A DNA stretch of 64,000 nt from Tachypleus tridentatus (lineage: Eukaryota; Arthropoda; Merostomata; Xiphosura; Limulidae). Location of the stretch: NCBI RefSeq assembly GCF_004210375.1, contig NC_134825.1, positions 70,733,558-70,797,557 on the forward strand. Reading direction: 5' to 3'. Below are positions 1 to 11,969 of the stretch, piece after piece; within the stretch, counting starts at the first letter, position 1, and each line of letters begins with the position of its first letter. A model generated the notes under the pieces. That model ran no database searches and was not told where the DNA came from. It saw only the letters and a program-made list of their open reading frames with translations. A program made the position numbers and the translations under genes.

Positions 1-940
1 GCACACATTGTGGATGTCATCTGAAACAAATGGGAGATATTTCAAAAATGGAGGAAATCAGAAACATGCACACACAGTACTATTGATAGCAATTTGACAG
101 TTTTATTTTCCCTTTAGTATACAACATCTTTATTTCATCAGCATCAAAGAATGAATGATGTTCCAGCAACATAACTTTAATATGAACTTCATAAATATTT
201 CACGCACAAGATTTTGGTAAAAAAAATTCAGTTCCATGAAAATAAGTGCCTAAATCTCAAATGATAACAATATTAATATAGACTGTATTAAGTAAGATGT
301 GATTTCATTGGCTGATTTCTAGGGCATCTGTCATTTGCCAAACTCACCAAGCAATTCAAATCCTTTCATAAAGCAGTAGCATACACCTGATGGATAGAAA
401 TACAAAACTAACAGATTTTACTAATTATGTTAATATCATTAATATAAATAAGAACAATCATAGACTCGAGTACTGAATTATGCAGCACTCCATTAGTAAC
501 AATGATCAAGTTAGACTGGACTCCATTCTTTTTTCTTTTATTTAACCTTCTACTATACAGTTAACTACATGTAGTCTTTCCCTACCATCTAATCCCCAAT
601 ATATTGTTTGGCACCTTATAGAAAGCTTTTTCACAAACTAATAACAATACATCCACACCCATTTGTCATCGAGATAACAGGTAAGAACATGGGGTCTGTA
701 GACCGTATTATTAAAAAATTTACCAATCCTTAAACTTTAACTTTGCTGCTTTCAACACATCTGAAGGAAACCATTCCAAAAATCAAATACCTTGTTAGAA
801 AAATAAAATTAATTTATAACCATCAACCACAGGAAAGAAACTGGTCAGCAGCAATCTCTTCTACACCAAGTTCCTCGGTCTTAAAAAATGAAATCAAAGG
901 GTATATATATACATGTGCCCCTTGATTTTTTTTTCAGACC
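1..940. other. No gene seen; possible - strand 3' end at the left edge
   Basis: AT-rich sequence. An AATAAA on the - strand near 103-108 could end a transcript coming from the right, but no coding exon was found to support it. No mobile element is clear here. Confidence 0.3.
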
Positions 941-1021
941 AATAGAAACTGGGCAGGTGATAGAGCCTTGGAGAGTTATGCTATTTGTATTTCTAAAGAG
1001 GATAAATTTAAGTGTTTCCAG
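938..1021 (+). other. Exon-like open segment between strong splice sites
   Basis: TTTTTTTTCAG at 927-937 and CAG-GTAAGC after 1021 bracket 84 bases that are open in one frame (TNRNWAGDRALESYAICISK and 8 more codons). I do not recognise it. It lies just before a CR1-like remnant, so it may be LINE sequence. Confidence 0.2.
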
Positions 1022-1149
1022 GTAAGCATAAAGCTACCCCAAAGGCAATATGTGCTCTGCCCAATATGAGTACTGAAACCTTGTTTCTAGCCTTTTAAGT
1101 CTGTTTACGTCCTGTTGGAACATTGGGGGGAAATGGGGTAATAAGAACT

Positions 1150-1600
1150 GCCCTATACAAGTCAGTTAATTTTAGTTCTATGGTGGAAAAAATCTTGAGT
1201 CTGATAAATGAAACTCTATAAAATCATTTAATAAAATGAGGTGTGGGAAAGTTCTGGAAAATCTGATAAAAGATACGATGTATGGCCATTTAACAATTTT
1301 ATTGGATAATCAACATGGTTTCACTGTGAGAAAATTGTATTTTATAAATCTTTGAGATTCTTTGAAAAGAATAGATTACTGCTTATATAGCTAAGAATGT
1401 AGATGTGATGCATCTGGATTTTAATAAAGCATTTAACAAAGTACCACATAAAAGGCTTGTGAAAAAATGATTTCTATAGGTGTGAAGAATAAGTTAACTA
1501 GCTTGGATAGAAGAGTGGCTAGATGAAAGAAAGCAGAGCATGTTGTTGTAGAGTTCAGGGAAAACTAATTAACTGGATTTTGTGATGGTTGAATAGAAGA
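1150..1600 (+). mobile_element. CR1-like LINE remnant, reverse transcriptase fingers/palm
   Basis: A decayed non-LTR reverse transcriptase segment. The readable motif LDFNKAFNKVPHKRL is near 1411-1465, corresponding to the LDFSKAFDKVPHKRL box of CR1/L2-type elements. Stops and frameshifts surround it. Confidence 0.7.
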
Positions 1601-1989
1601 CAGCAAAATGTTATTATTGCTTTTTTTATTTACATTAACAATATTTAAAAGGGCATAATGAATAAAACTGGCATACAACATTAAACTTTGTGCCTTTTTA
1701 ACTGTTTTAACCTATCTTCCAATATTAGCTGTAACAGATTAAGTTTTCTCTTGAACTCTCCCAGTATGATTCATCTATCATATATTAAAGAAATCTATTC
1801 CAAAAGTTGACTACCCTGTCTGAAAAACAAAGTTGCTTAAGATGCTAATTTCTAAACAGCATTTACCCCATCAAATTTTAAATGTACATCTACTAGTCTT
1901 ACCATTCTTTCCAATAAATAAAATAAAAAATATATAAATTCTATCTATCCTGTTTATAATGTTGAACACTTCAATTTTACATTTTTTCT

Positions 1990-2330
1990 CAAGAAAAAAA
2001 ATCATTTTAAGGATTTTAACCTGGCTTCATACAACATCTCTCTATCCAAGGGATAATCCTAGTTGTAGTAATCCTCTTTTGAACTCTTCAATAACTCAAC
2101 AACCCTCTTTAAGTGAGGAGCCTAGGACTGAACACAATACTCTAAATGAGCCATAACACAGAATGTCTATACAGAGAAAGTTTTCTTTGGCTTGTGGTCA
2201 ATATTCCTGTAGATATATCCCAAAATCCAATATGCTCTTCTAACAGCAACATTACATTATCTAAAAGGCTTAAGAGACTGACTGATCAACACACTAATAT
2301 TTTTTTTCTTTCACAACACTTCTGAGCTGA
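1990..2330 (-). mobile_element. CR1-like LINE remnant, reverse transcriptase thumb
   Basis: Read on the - strand, fragments AVRRAYWILGYI and MAHLEYCVQS appear in order. They correspond to the ANRILGxI...RPHLEYCVQ segment of CR1-type ORF2. Frameshifts and a stop follow directly. Confidence 0.65.
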
Positions 2331-2639
2331 TTTCTATCACTATGGTAATTATAGCTTAAAATACTGCTCACATACATTACCTTGCACTTCACAGGAGTTC
2401 AAGAGGGGGAAACTGATGATTTCCCAAAAAAAAAAGGTGGCTTTAAATTATTTACTTTTCTTAAGGATGGGTGTGCAATATATAATTCATAACATTATAA
2501 GAACACCAATAACATTCAAGATCATTGTTAGGGATAAAGCATACATGAAACAAAAACTAAACATCTTTAATGAAAATGTAAGGAGCAATACCAAGTGTTT
2601 GATATTTCTCACATTAGGCCCATAATAAGCCTTACAATT

Positions 2640-4470
2640 TTTGGACTGTTATAAAGTGGTGTTGGAAGTGAATAATTAATGGAACAGCTCAACCATGAAG
2701 GAGTTACTTCAAAAACTTTATTAAAAGTTGGTGAATTCAAATTACAAGAAAGCAAGGGCATTTCACCTTTTTATCTTATCAAATTTTCATACATTTAGCA
2801 GTGTTGGAATGCTAAAAGCATAAACTTTTTACAATAAATGTTTATAGTCATTAAAAAATTGTATATTGTATCACAATGCTTCTACAATATGATTTAAAAT
2901 GTTAAATTCATTCTGCAGAGACAATAGCTGCAGAAGTAAAATATAATAATACTAACGTTACCATCGGAAGCATCCAGCTCACAAAATACTCAGATTTTAA
3001 TACAGTATCCACCACAGAATCAACTTATTTTTTCCTTGAATGTTCTCAAGGCAACACAGCTTATTTTCTTACCTACAGTTACTTTACTGGAAAAACTCAG
3101 GTCTGCCCATTTCCAACACTACATTATTAACTAATGCAAAAACCTAAGTGTTACAAAGCAAGTCAATCTTTTCTTTCTTACAGAACTGGATATATCACCC
3201 ATAATAATGGTTAATAATGCTTTATGCACGAGTCACTAATTTCTAGCACAATTCTATTGATATCATTGGTTATGAGTATACTTGACATCACTTTTTCCAT
3301 GAAATTTTACGAGGTAAGTATAACTGTGAGACAAAGCAAAATGCATGAGCTTCACAACTCAGATGTGAGGCTGGGCTTGTTTCTACCAATAATGGAGGTT
3401 GACACCTTACAACAATTTGATGTTTTAAATTGTCCATTTGTTTGTTTGTTTTAGGGGGTTGGAACACAGGGACAGTTTTAAAAGTTGTAGATCTAGAGAG
3501 TCCCTTTACATCCTTAAGTTAAAACAGTAAGACTAAAATAGTGCTAAAACTCAACAAAAGTATATTATAAGGTAAGAAAGGCTACAGACTACAGCGTAGT
3601 AAGAGTAAACACTTGAAAAGTAAATCACAGATGTCTTAAATTTCTAATCACATGGATTTTCCACAAGTATAAACAAGGCTAACTGCATACAACTTATTTA
3701 TGAAACTTTATCATGTTTATAATAAACTTGTTTCAAATTCTAATAAAGTACTTCTTGTAAGTTGCAATACATGACACAAGCTTTTCAATGTTGGGCTAGA
3801 AAACATAAATGTAAAGCCTAAATGTTAAAACACGCTAAAGAAAAATTAAACCCAACTACTGATTAAATATATGTATATACACTGTTAGTTTAAAAAAAAA
3901 AAATTAATATGGTAAGAGTAAGCCTACCTCTCTATTTCACAGAAAAAAATTCCGGTTATAAGTAATGTTATCAGTTTAATACGACCTTTGAAGTTTAATA
4001 GCTTAAATTTTAATTTTTAATGTTCAACAGCCAACTCTAAACAATAAATTATAATACTAATAGTTATTTTGCAATATAACTAATTATGTTTATTAAGTTG
4101 TAAAACACCGATCAGAAAAATAGAGGTACTTGTAACTCTCAAAAATCGTCAAGAAATTACTCTCGCTCTACACAACTGCCGAAAAGACTGTCAAAAACTA
4201 TACTAGAGAGGTCGCTAGTTCTTCTAAAGTGGAGTAAAGTTAATTCGTGAATAAAATTCATAATAATAAATAATTGGGATAACAATAAATATGTAAACAA
4301 TATTGCATCATTAATCCTTACCATAATTTTGATTTCTAAATGACTTAAATAAAAATTTGTGAAAGTTATATTTCAACTTCTTAGTCTAACTCACACTATG
4401 ACAGTTATTGTGAACCCCTAATTACTGTCCATGTGTTTATCAGTATTAAGTTTACAAACTTATATGTTAA
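2640..4470. other. Intergenic, little recognised
   Basis: Apart from a CR1-like scrap at 3300-3440, nothing coding is visible. 4100-4260 has more CpG than its surroundings (CTCGCTCTAC, GGTCGCTAG) and could be a promoter or first non-coding exon, but no linked exon was found. Confidence 0.3.
3300..3440 (+). mobile_element. CR1-like LINE 3' end fragment
   Basis: The fragment RLGLFLPIMEVDTLQQF resembles the extreme C-terminus of CR1-like ORF2 (a WNxLPxxVVEAxTLxxFK pattern). It is short and eroded. Confidence 0.45.
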
Positions 4471-4496
4471 CATTCGGAGTTTGATTCCACACAACT

Positions 4497-4535
4497 CATT
4501 GTGTAGCTTTGCGTTAAGAATAACAAAAACACTTG
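4497..4535 (+). mobile_element. SINE tail scrap
   Basis: The string TTGTGTAGCTTTGCGTTAAGAA equals the 3' tail of the window's main SINE family. The rest of the copy is not recognisable. Confidence 0.45.
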
Positions 4536-4667
4536 CATCTACTTTTTTAATAAGTTCTCGAATAGTGGGCAAGTGTCAGAAGAATTAGAAGTTGACTAAT
4601 GTTACTCTTGTTTTCACAAAAAACAATAAAAATATACGTAATTATTTATTAGTTTTACATCAGTAGT

Positions 4668-4952
4668 TTGTTTTGTTTTTGTTTTTGTTTTGGAATTTCG
4701 CACAAAGCTACACAAGGACTATCTGTGCTAGCCGTCCATAATTTAGCAGTGTAAGACTAGAGGGAAGGCAGCTAGTCATCACCACCCACCGCCAACTCTT
4801 GGGCTACTCTTTTACCAACGAATAGTGGGATTGACCGTAACATTATACACCTCCACGGCTGGGAGGGCGAGCATGTTTAGCGCGACGCGGGCGCGAACCC
4901 GCGACCCTCAGATTACGAGTCGCACGCCTTACGCGCTTGGGTATGCCAGGCC
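4668..4952 (-). mobile_element. Full-length tRNA-derived SINE with 12-bp target duplication
   Basis: The tRNA-like head is at the right end and the tail (T-rich on +, AAACAAAA on -) at the left, so the element points to the - strand. The head keeps the B-box GGGTTCGCGCC-like region and the anticodon-loop sequence CTCGTAA. The same TACATCAGTAGT occurs at 4656-4667 and 4953-4964, a perfect 12-base target-site duplication. Confidence 0.9.
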
Positions 4953-5084
4953 TACATCAGTAGTAGGAAAAGTTTTGAAGATTAAATTAAAGATGTTTTG
5001 CAAAGTCAGTTAACAAAGCTTAAAATTTCGTTGGATGGCATTATGGTTTCACCAGGAAGGTATCTTGTTTTACTAATATTTTTA

Positions 5085-6370
5085 AAATCTTTCAAGAAAT
5101 TACTGGTGATGTGGATTTGCCGCATCTGGATTTTAGAAAGCATTTGACAAGGTGCTACACATAGTGTCAGTTTAAAGCATAGGCCATCCAAGTAAAAAGA
5201 AAATCGTTCGTCAAAATACTAGAATAGAGGCAAGTGTGAATTACTATTATTATTCCCAAATATTACCTTGGCTTAGGACCGTATTAAACCTTAATACAGC
5301 CACAGCTACACAACGGATTTATTCAAAAAATAGATACCTATAGGTGTGGTCAATAAACTTTCTTATCGGATGGCAAACTAGATGAATGGAAGAAAGCAGA
5401 GGATTCTTTACAAATTCACTTAATCTAGATGGTTGTCATAAATGTTTGCTGTTTTTGATTTAGATCATAACTTAGATGAAGGAATGTTTAATAAATTACT
5501 TAAATTTTCTGATGGTATTAAAGCTGTGAGGAGAATGCTGATTCTTTACAAAAGGATTTAGATTGTTTGATAAGATGAGTGAATAAATGACAGATGGTTT
5601 TCAGTTGTAATAAATACAAAATCGTGTATTTCATGTATTATAATTTGAATGATAAGTATAATATTGATGAGTTTTTTTTTTTATATAGAGCAAAGCCACA
5701 TTGGGCTATCTACTGTGTCCACCTTGTGGAATCTTTTCTTAGATTTTAGCATTGTAAGCCCGTAAACGTGTCATTGACCCACCTGGGAACATTTTTTATG
5801 GCAAGGATCATGATAGTGTTATAAAAAGTTCTTGGTGTTGTGTTTGATAGTGTCTTAAGCCGTCCAAGTAGTGTACTTGTCCGAGTTGCAAGACAAATAA
5901 AGTTTTTGTTTGTATCTAAACAAATACTAAATACAAGGCTAAATAGCTATTTATCATTTTATAGGTAGCTGGTTAGATCATATTTTAGGTATTGTGTTTA
6001 GTCTTGGGCTCATTACCTAAGGAAGGACATTGGGTTGTTTGAAAATGTTCTAAAGAATGATACTATAATAACACCTGGGATGTTATACAAGGATAGGATA
6101 AGACTTAAGACCTCTTAGTTTGTTTTATTTTGAAATTGAAGATGAGTTAGAGGGAGACCTGATGAAGATGTTTAATATTATCATATTATTTTGTATTTAA
6201 TGGTCAGTAAGGTGGAGCTATGGGAACAAATATAAATTTTGGCAGGACAGAAGCCATTTTTAGTTCAAAATGTTTTATTTTATTTTGCCTACAGGTAAGT
6301 AGCCTTTGGAATGGATTGCCTTTAGTTGTGATAAATACAGCAAGAGAAGGCTTGATAAGTATTTGAATGA
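5085..6370 (+). mobile_element. CR1-like LINE remnant, RT to 3' end
   Basis: Collinear pieces of a non-LTR ORF2 follow one another: a palm box starting HLDF near 5130, a thumb-like FRYCV near 5985, then a segment near 6125-6170 that fits the RRxRGDLIEVFKI box, and a WNGLPLVV-like end near 6310. Many stops are present. A tRNA-like SINE scrap at 5672-5800 interrupts it. Confidence 0.6.
5672..5800 (-). mobile_element. Second tRNA-derived SINE family, decayed copy
   Basis: AGAGCAAAGCCACATTGGGC and the following TATCTACTGTGTCCACC belong to a tRNA-like repeat that differs from the main SINE. The B-box side is mutated. A further scrap of the same family is at 56940-56992. Family identity is from memory of similar repeats. 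Confidence 0.4.
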
Positions 6371-6450
6371 TAAACGCTTACTCTGAGTTTGTTTGTTTGT
6401 TTTAAAAATTAAAACACAGCTAAAGTGAGATAGAAACAATTGGAAACAAA

Positions 6451-6480
6451 GTTTCGTCACTGTTAACGTTGCATCATCAG
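6451..6480 (-). ncRNA. Hammerhead ribozyme-like motif, probably from a Penelope-like element
   Basis: The - strand reads CTGATGA (6480-6474), an 18-base intervening segment, then GAAAC (6455-6451), then TTT and GTT. This is the order of the hammerhead core with a minimal stem III. The expected stem II pairing is only partial (GCAAC with GTGAC), and no convincing stem I is seen, so it is likely decayed. Penelope-like elements are known to carry such motifs in their terminal repeats. Confidence 0.35.
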
Positions 6481-6618
6481 GTATACAGCAAAATTCACAC
6501 GACACTTGATCCGATTGATGACGTCAGCCATACAATCTTGAGCTAGTATAAGTATAAACCGACTCCTTTTGTTTTATTTGTTAAAGGTTTACATTCCTTT
6601 ATTAAAATGACTTCTTTT

Positions 6619-6857
6619 TGGGCCCAAATGGTCGTGGGTTAAAATCCCCCGTCACACCAAATATGCTTGCCCTTTCAGCCGCGGGGGCGTTATAATGTGA
6701 TGGTCAATCCCACTATTCGTTGATAAAAGGGTAGTCCAAGAGTTGTCGGTGGGTAGTTATGACTAGCTGCCTTCCCTCTAGTCTTACACTATTAAATTAG
6801 GGCCGGCTAGCGCAGATAGCCCTTGTGTAGCTTTGCGCGAAATTCAAAAACAAACAA
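6619..6857 (+). mobile_element. SINE copy, truncated head, 10-bp target duplication
   Basis: The body (CCCACTATTCGTTGATAAAA) and tail (GCGCAGATAGCCCTTGTGTA) of the main SINE are intact, but most of the tRNA head is lost. GACTTCTTTT flanks it at 6609-6618 and 6858-6867. It is inserted between the Penelope-like RT remnant and the hammerhead-like motif. Confidence 0.88.
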
Positions 6858-7089
6858 GACTTCTTTTATTTCCAAAAAACAAAAAAACATTTTGTTGAAT
6901 ATAAAAAAAAGGTTTGGAAGATTTCGCTGACAAAATAGTTATTCAGAAAAAAAAAACGACAACAAGTTGTTCAAGAAGTCAACAGTACGTTTGTTTGTTT
7001 TGTTTTTTGGAAAGGGAATTGTCGTATTGGATATTTCCCAAGTAAAGCCTAAAGAAAGGTACAAAAAAGAAACAAAGTGTGGAATGTTT

Positions 7090-7560
7090 CTAAATCTGTT
7101 TTAGACATGGATGCAGTTCTCAGTATGCTGTCAATGTAGCGAAGATACATAATAGGTACTGTTCCATAGTGTTGATTAAATATAACACTTTAGATGTATC
7201 CAAGAAAGAAGTTGGCAAAGGTGGGGGCCATTTTAATCCTCATCGCGACACCACACATTGTTTGTAGTAGTGATGGAATATTTCTTTATACAATAGGATG
7301 CAAACCACCAAGTATTGGATTTATAATCTATACATGCTAACAGTATTTCAGGCAGTTAATTGCTTGTAATGACTAGACTCAATAGCTGGTAGTCTACTCT
7401 TATTTCAAGAATGGATAATTCAACTTTGGATCTTTTTTGAGCATTTGGACAAGACCCAACAAAAAGACTGAGAGACAGTCGTGGCCAAGTTGTTGTGAGC
7501 ATTTGATACAGAGGAGAATCAATCAATGTATTAGACCAGGTTAAAGACTCGAGAGAGAAG
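7090..7560 (-). mobile_element. Penelope-like element reverse transcriptase remnant
   Basis: On the - strand, GVAMRIKMAPTFANFFLGY (near 7195-7255) and then MYLRYIDSI (near 7125-7150) appear in order. They resemble the GxxMGxxxAPxxANLFMG and YIRYIDDIF boxes of Penelope-like retroelements. One stop lies between them, and the second Asp of the catalytic pair is replaced by Ser. A hammerhead-like motif lies downstream on the same strand at 6451-6480. Confidence 0.6.
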
Positions 7561-9150
7561 CACCACTGAGAGTCTGTACATTTATGTGGGCAATCTATAC
7601 CATCTGCAAAGTAAAGCTGACGAGTTATTTAATTCATCAATGAACTTCCCAATGTGATTATTAGAATGGTCTGAGTGTGAGAAATATCCTCACTCACACT
7701 GTTAATGTCAAGACAGTCACCGTAGAGCAATAAGCCTACTATGACAAATTCTGTAATTACACATTTGATGGATTTTTGTAATACATACCTTCATTTACCA
7801 ATTTCAAGCCATGCCGATAATGAACAGGCTATCCACTCATTCTAGCACATAATGCAATCACACTGGTTACCATGAAAGGAAAGGATTCTCACGTACCTAC
7901 CATGGTCTGGATGCTGTTGTTTATGCCAATTATATATTTGTCTGAACACTGGAACAGGAAAAGTGAAGCATTTGCTTCACTTGTGGCACGTCGAGTTACA
8001 TGCAAATGAACTGCCTATACTTTGTTGAAAAACAAATATAGCAAGACTATCAATTCCAACCAGTGGTTCAGCAGGTGCTAAAGAACAGCAGTGCTCATAC
8101 TTTGCCCAACAGCAAGATGGCTGAGGCTATTGATTTAAACCACTGGCTCAGTATGTGCTGGAGAACCAATAGCAAATAGTAAGTAGTTGAGTATAGTATA
8201 CAAACCGTATTAAAAAATCGTTGCTAGTCTAGCTTTCTTAGCTTTGCACATACTTGTGTGAAATAAGAACGAGAGATTGAGTTCCTGATTTACACAGAAA
8301 CAGCCCACACACTAGTATAGCTTGGAATATTTCAAACCCTCCAAGTGAGACCACTGTTATGGTTAGTGGGCATCAACTTTGTTTTGATAAATGGCAATAG
8401 ACTAGACACAAATGGGGAGACAGATTTATGCTGGTGTCTAAAAATGTCATTCACAGAATAAAAATAGTCATTTTCAACATTAGATATAGCATTCATATCT
8501 TCAAGAAAGACATACCTCAAAATGATTCAGTCAGTTTGATGTTATTACACATAACAATTATTTGATGTTAGTCAGATTAAGCTCAGGAACAATGAATTAC
8601 ACGAGTGTTTATAGTAGAGGAAATAATAGTACCTCTGTATACACAAGTGGTGTTCTGTACTTACTGCAGATGAAGTAAAGTACCTTAGCACTGTGTAATA
8701 TGGTTATCGAATGAGCTGTTTCTTCTCAAGAAATCAGGCAGAATTAGCTCACATGGTTATATATCCGAGAAAGGATGAAGTCATGGAGTTGTTTTTGTAA
8801 TTATGGGCCATTAGCTATCCAGGTTTAAGCAGGAATGATTATAGGTGAGATAAATAGAGTAAAATTAACTGAGGTAAGCAGTAATGCTAGTGTTGCATCT
8901 GTTACATTGCTTCTGTTAGCAAACACAGGGGAATACCTGTAAACAAAACAGTTTATGGACCAAAAAAAAAGTTGGTTTCAAAATATTTTAAAACTAAATG
9001 AGAGTTCTACTGTAATGAAATGCTTGGTGAAAAAAATCTGTAACTATCCCTGAAATACTTGAATGTTGTTGAAAATCAATTTTTTATTTATTTATAATGA
9101 TAACCCCTTTTTGATTGTGATAAGTTTCAAGAATTTACGGATTACGACAC
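7560..9150. other. Intergenic, possible upstream Penelope-like sequence
   Basis: It continues from the Penelope-like RT remnant on the - strand, but no further motif is readable. No host exon seen. Confidence 0.3.
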
Positions 9151-9162
9151 ACTTAGTTTAGA

Positions 9163-9399
9163 GTTTGTTTTTAATTTCTCGTAAAGCTACTCGAGGGCTA
9201 TCTGCACTAGCCGTCCCTAATTTAATAGTGTAAGACTTGAGGAAGGCAGCTAGTCATCACCACCGAATAGTGGGATTGACTGTCACATTATAATGCCCCC
9301 ACAGCTGAAATGGCGAGAATATTTGGTGCAACCATGATTCGAACCCGCGACTCTCAGATTACGAGTCGAACGCCTTAACACGCTTGTCCATGCCGGGCC
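9163..9399 (-). mobile_element. SINE copy with 11-bp target duplication
   Basis: The head is at the right end (CGAACCCGCGACTCTCAG on +). The body has a deletion of about 35 bases between CATCACCACC and GAATAGTGGG. CTTAGTTTAGA occurs at 9152-9162 and again at 9400-9410. Confidence 0.88.
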
Positions 9400-10273
9400 C
9401 TTAGTTTAGAATAAAGCAAATAAACTTTTAACATACATTGTTCCTATAATTGGGAAAAATAATCCCAAATCTATCATTTAATATACATTATATTTATATA
9501 ATAATTATTAGAAAATAACGATATTTTTTCCCATTATTCTTTGTAGATTCCTTTTCCTTCAAAATGTCAGACACTTTCGATTTTTCAATGCCATACTTCT
9601 CTTCAAGGACCAGAAAAACAGAATTTGAATGTGTTAAAAATAAAATTACTTTCAATTACAGAGAAAATACACTCAGTTGAAGTTTTCTTTGTTTTTGTAT
9701 TTGATGGTTTTTTGTATTTTATGGTTTTTGTAACAGATTCAAATTCATGAATTAATTTATACATTTTCTCAAGGAACAGTTCTACCCGATGGCTATTGAC
9801 AGCAGACTTAAACACAATTCATATTTGGTAGCACAAAATGAATTTCGTAGTTAATAAAAATTAAGTTAAATATCATACAAAGAAATTAGCCAAACAAAAA
9901 CATAACAAACTCAATATTTTATTTTACAAAATATTCTACTTTCGTAAGCCATTGGAACTATAAATATTGAATATGTAACCTAATGGATGTGGGTATAAAA
10001 GTGCACACGTCACGACCTTTCTAAATAACTTTGAAAATTTGATTAATTTACTTTATTATCAATTTATTTCAATAAACTTGGCATCAAAACATAGTTAATA
10101 AATAAAATGCTAATATTATTTAAATTTGAATATCTTAATTTTAAAATGATATATTTAAATTAATTTTCCAATCAACTAAGTTTGAACAGTGTTACCACCC
10201 TGCAGTATTGTAAAAAATTAGGTCAAATAAAGGCTGTAAAATTTTCAGAAATAATTTCTATTGTAATAACAAA

Positions 10274-10500
10274 GGGGCCTGGCATGGTCAAGCGTGTTAA
10301 GGCGTTCGACTCGTAATCTGAGGGTCGCGGGTTCGAATCAAGGTCGCACCAAATATTCTTGCCATTTCAGTTGTGGGGGCGTTATAAGTGACGGTCAATC
10401 CCACTATTCATTGGTAAAAGAGTAGTCCAAGAGTTGGCGGTGGGTGGTGATGACTAGCTGCCTTTCCTCTAGTCTTACACTGCTAAATTAGGGACGGCTC
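10274..10500 (+). mobile_element. SINE copy, 3' tail missing
   Basis: It has a well-preserved head (GGCCTGGCATGGTCAAGCGT, GGGTTCGAATC) and body. The similarity stops at GGGACGGCT and continues into an unrelated stretch. No target duplication is visible, so it looks like a recombined or deleted copy. Confidence 0.8.
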
Positions 10501-10779
10501 GGTGCAGTGGGCTAACAACCTACTCACTTAAATACTTGTTGAAGAATTTGCAAGCGATTGCGGCCCTATGTTCCTAGATGGAATCTAATGGTGATAAATA
10601 CCAAAGAATTTTGGAAAACATTTTGATTTCAAGAAAAAGGAGGTTCTAGTTTCAGTTTTTCATACATTGATTGCTGAAGAGAAAAACTGGGAATTAGAAA
10701 ACATTCTGGTTTTAATGAAATTCCAGTGATCTGATTTTGAGGGATTCCACTGTGGTAATCAGCATATCTGAAATCAATC

Positions 10780-11320
10780 ATTGAAGACTGTGCAAACAAT
10801 AAAGTTCCAGTGCACCAAAAGAGACTCAGTGACTTATTGGTTGAGTATGCTTATGTATTTGTGGGTCAAATAATAGTCACTCGCCACATCAAAGACAAAG
10901 GTAACACACATCCAATAAAACAAATTTGTGCTAGATTTATGTATCACTTGGAACGTGGTCAGCACCAAGATGAAGCAAATATTAAAGCACAAGGCGATAC
11001 AACCTTCTACGAATGCTTGATCCTCTGAAGGGAGGAAAGTATGCCAAGATTTTGTGTTGATTTTAAATAAATGAATTCGATAACTGGCATTGATACCTTT
11101 CTCTTGTTTGTAAGCAAATGAATATTTGACCAAGTTCCCAGGCGATCATTCATTCAAAGCTTCAGATATGGCTTCATGATATTGGTAAACCTAACTGGAT
11201 GACGATAACGGATTTAAGACTGCTTGTAGCAAGAGAGGTGACTTGTATGAGTTCTATTTCATACTATTCAGTTTGTCTGATATGTCTGCCACTTTTAAGT
11301 GGCTAATGTAGCTTATATCG
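10780..11320 (+). mobile_element. Ty3/gypsy RT remnant
   Basis: The translation contains LLVEYAYVFVG, then THPIKQ, then FCVDFK and an LYEFYF-like and MSATFKWLM-like series. These follow the order of the N-terminal half of a Ty3/gypsy reverse transcriptase. Frameshifts separate the blocks, and no LTRs were found. Confidence 0.55.
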
Positions 11321-11969
11321 AAGGGTCTGTAATAAAAGAGATGCCTGATCTTAATCATATTAGATTAAATTCTGTTTCACTTCATATTGGTTATTTTATT
11401 ATAATGTACTTCTCTCTTTTTACATATTTAGTATAGTACATCACAATTTTCATGATTTGCTTTAGAGTTATGTAAAATGTTGTACTCCTGAAATTTATGG
11501 AGTCATTTTTGTTCAGCCTTATGGATTGAAAAAAAACTTAGCCACTTCAATATTCCAATATTTGTCTGAAGTGTACGTTTTTGCTCATATAGGTAATGAT
11601 ATAAATGACCTACAGCTAGAATAACACTTGGAAACCCTATTTGAATGGTATAATACTTTTCTGCAGCATTCATTGCTTTGCTGTAGTAGGCAATTACATT
11701 TACTTTTCTTTCTTATACTTGTGATAAGACCGCTCCCACTGCAGATCATTGGTTTCTGTATGTAATAAAAATGAATCTTCAAGAGCTGGGTATGCTAATA
11801 CAGTAGTTAATTTTTTAAATATTTTAAATTATTGAATGCCTAATCATTATCAACAGTGCAATAAAAGTTATTTGGTTTTTCAAGTAATTTGTGTAGAATC
11901 CAAACTATGTTAAAGAATGATTTTGCAAAACAAGTATAGTAAAAGTCCAAAAACATTCTCTTACCCCTT

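Noticed and set aside
10274-10345. Functional tRNA gene
   Set aside because: The tRNA-like head continues into the SINE body and its stems do not close; it recurs as the SINE head.
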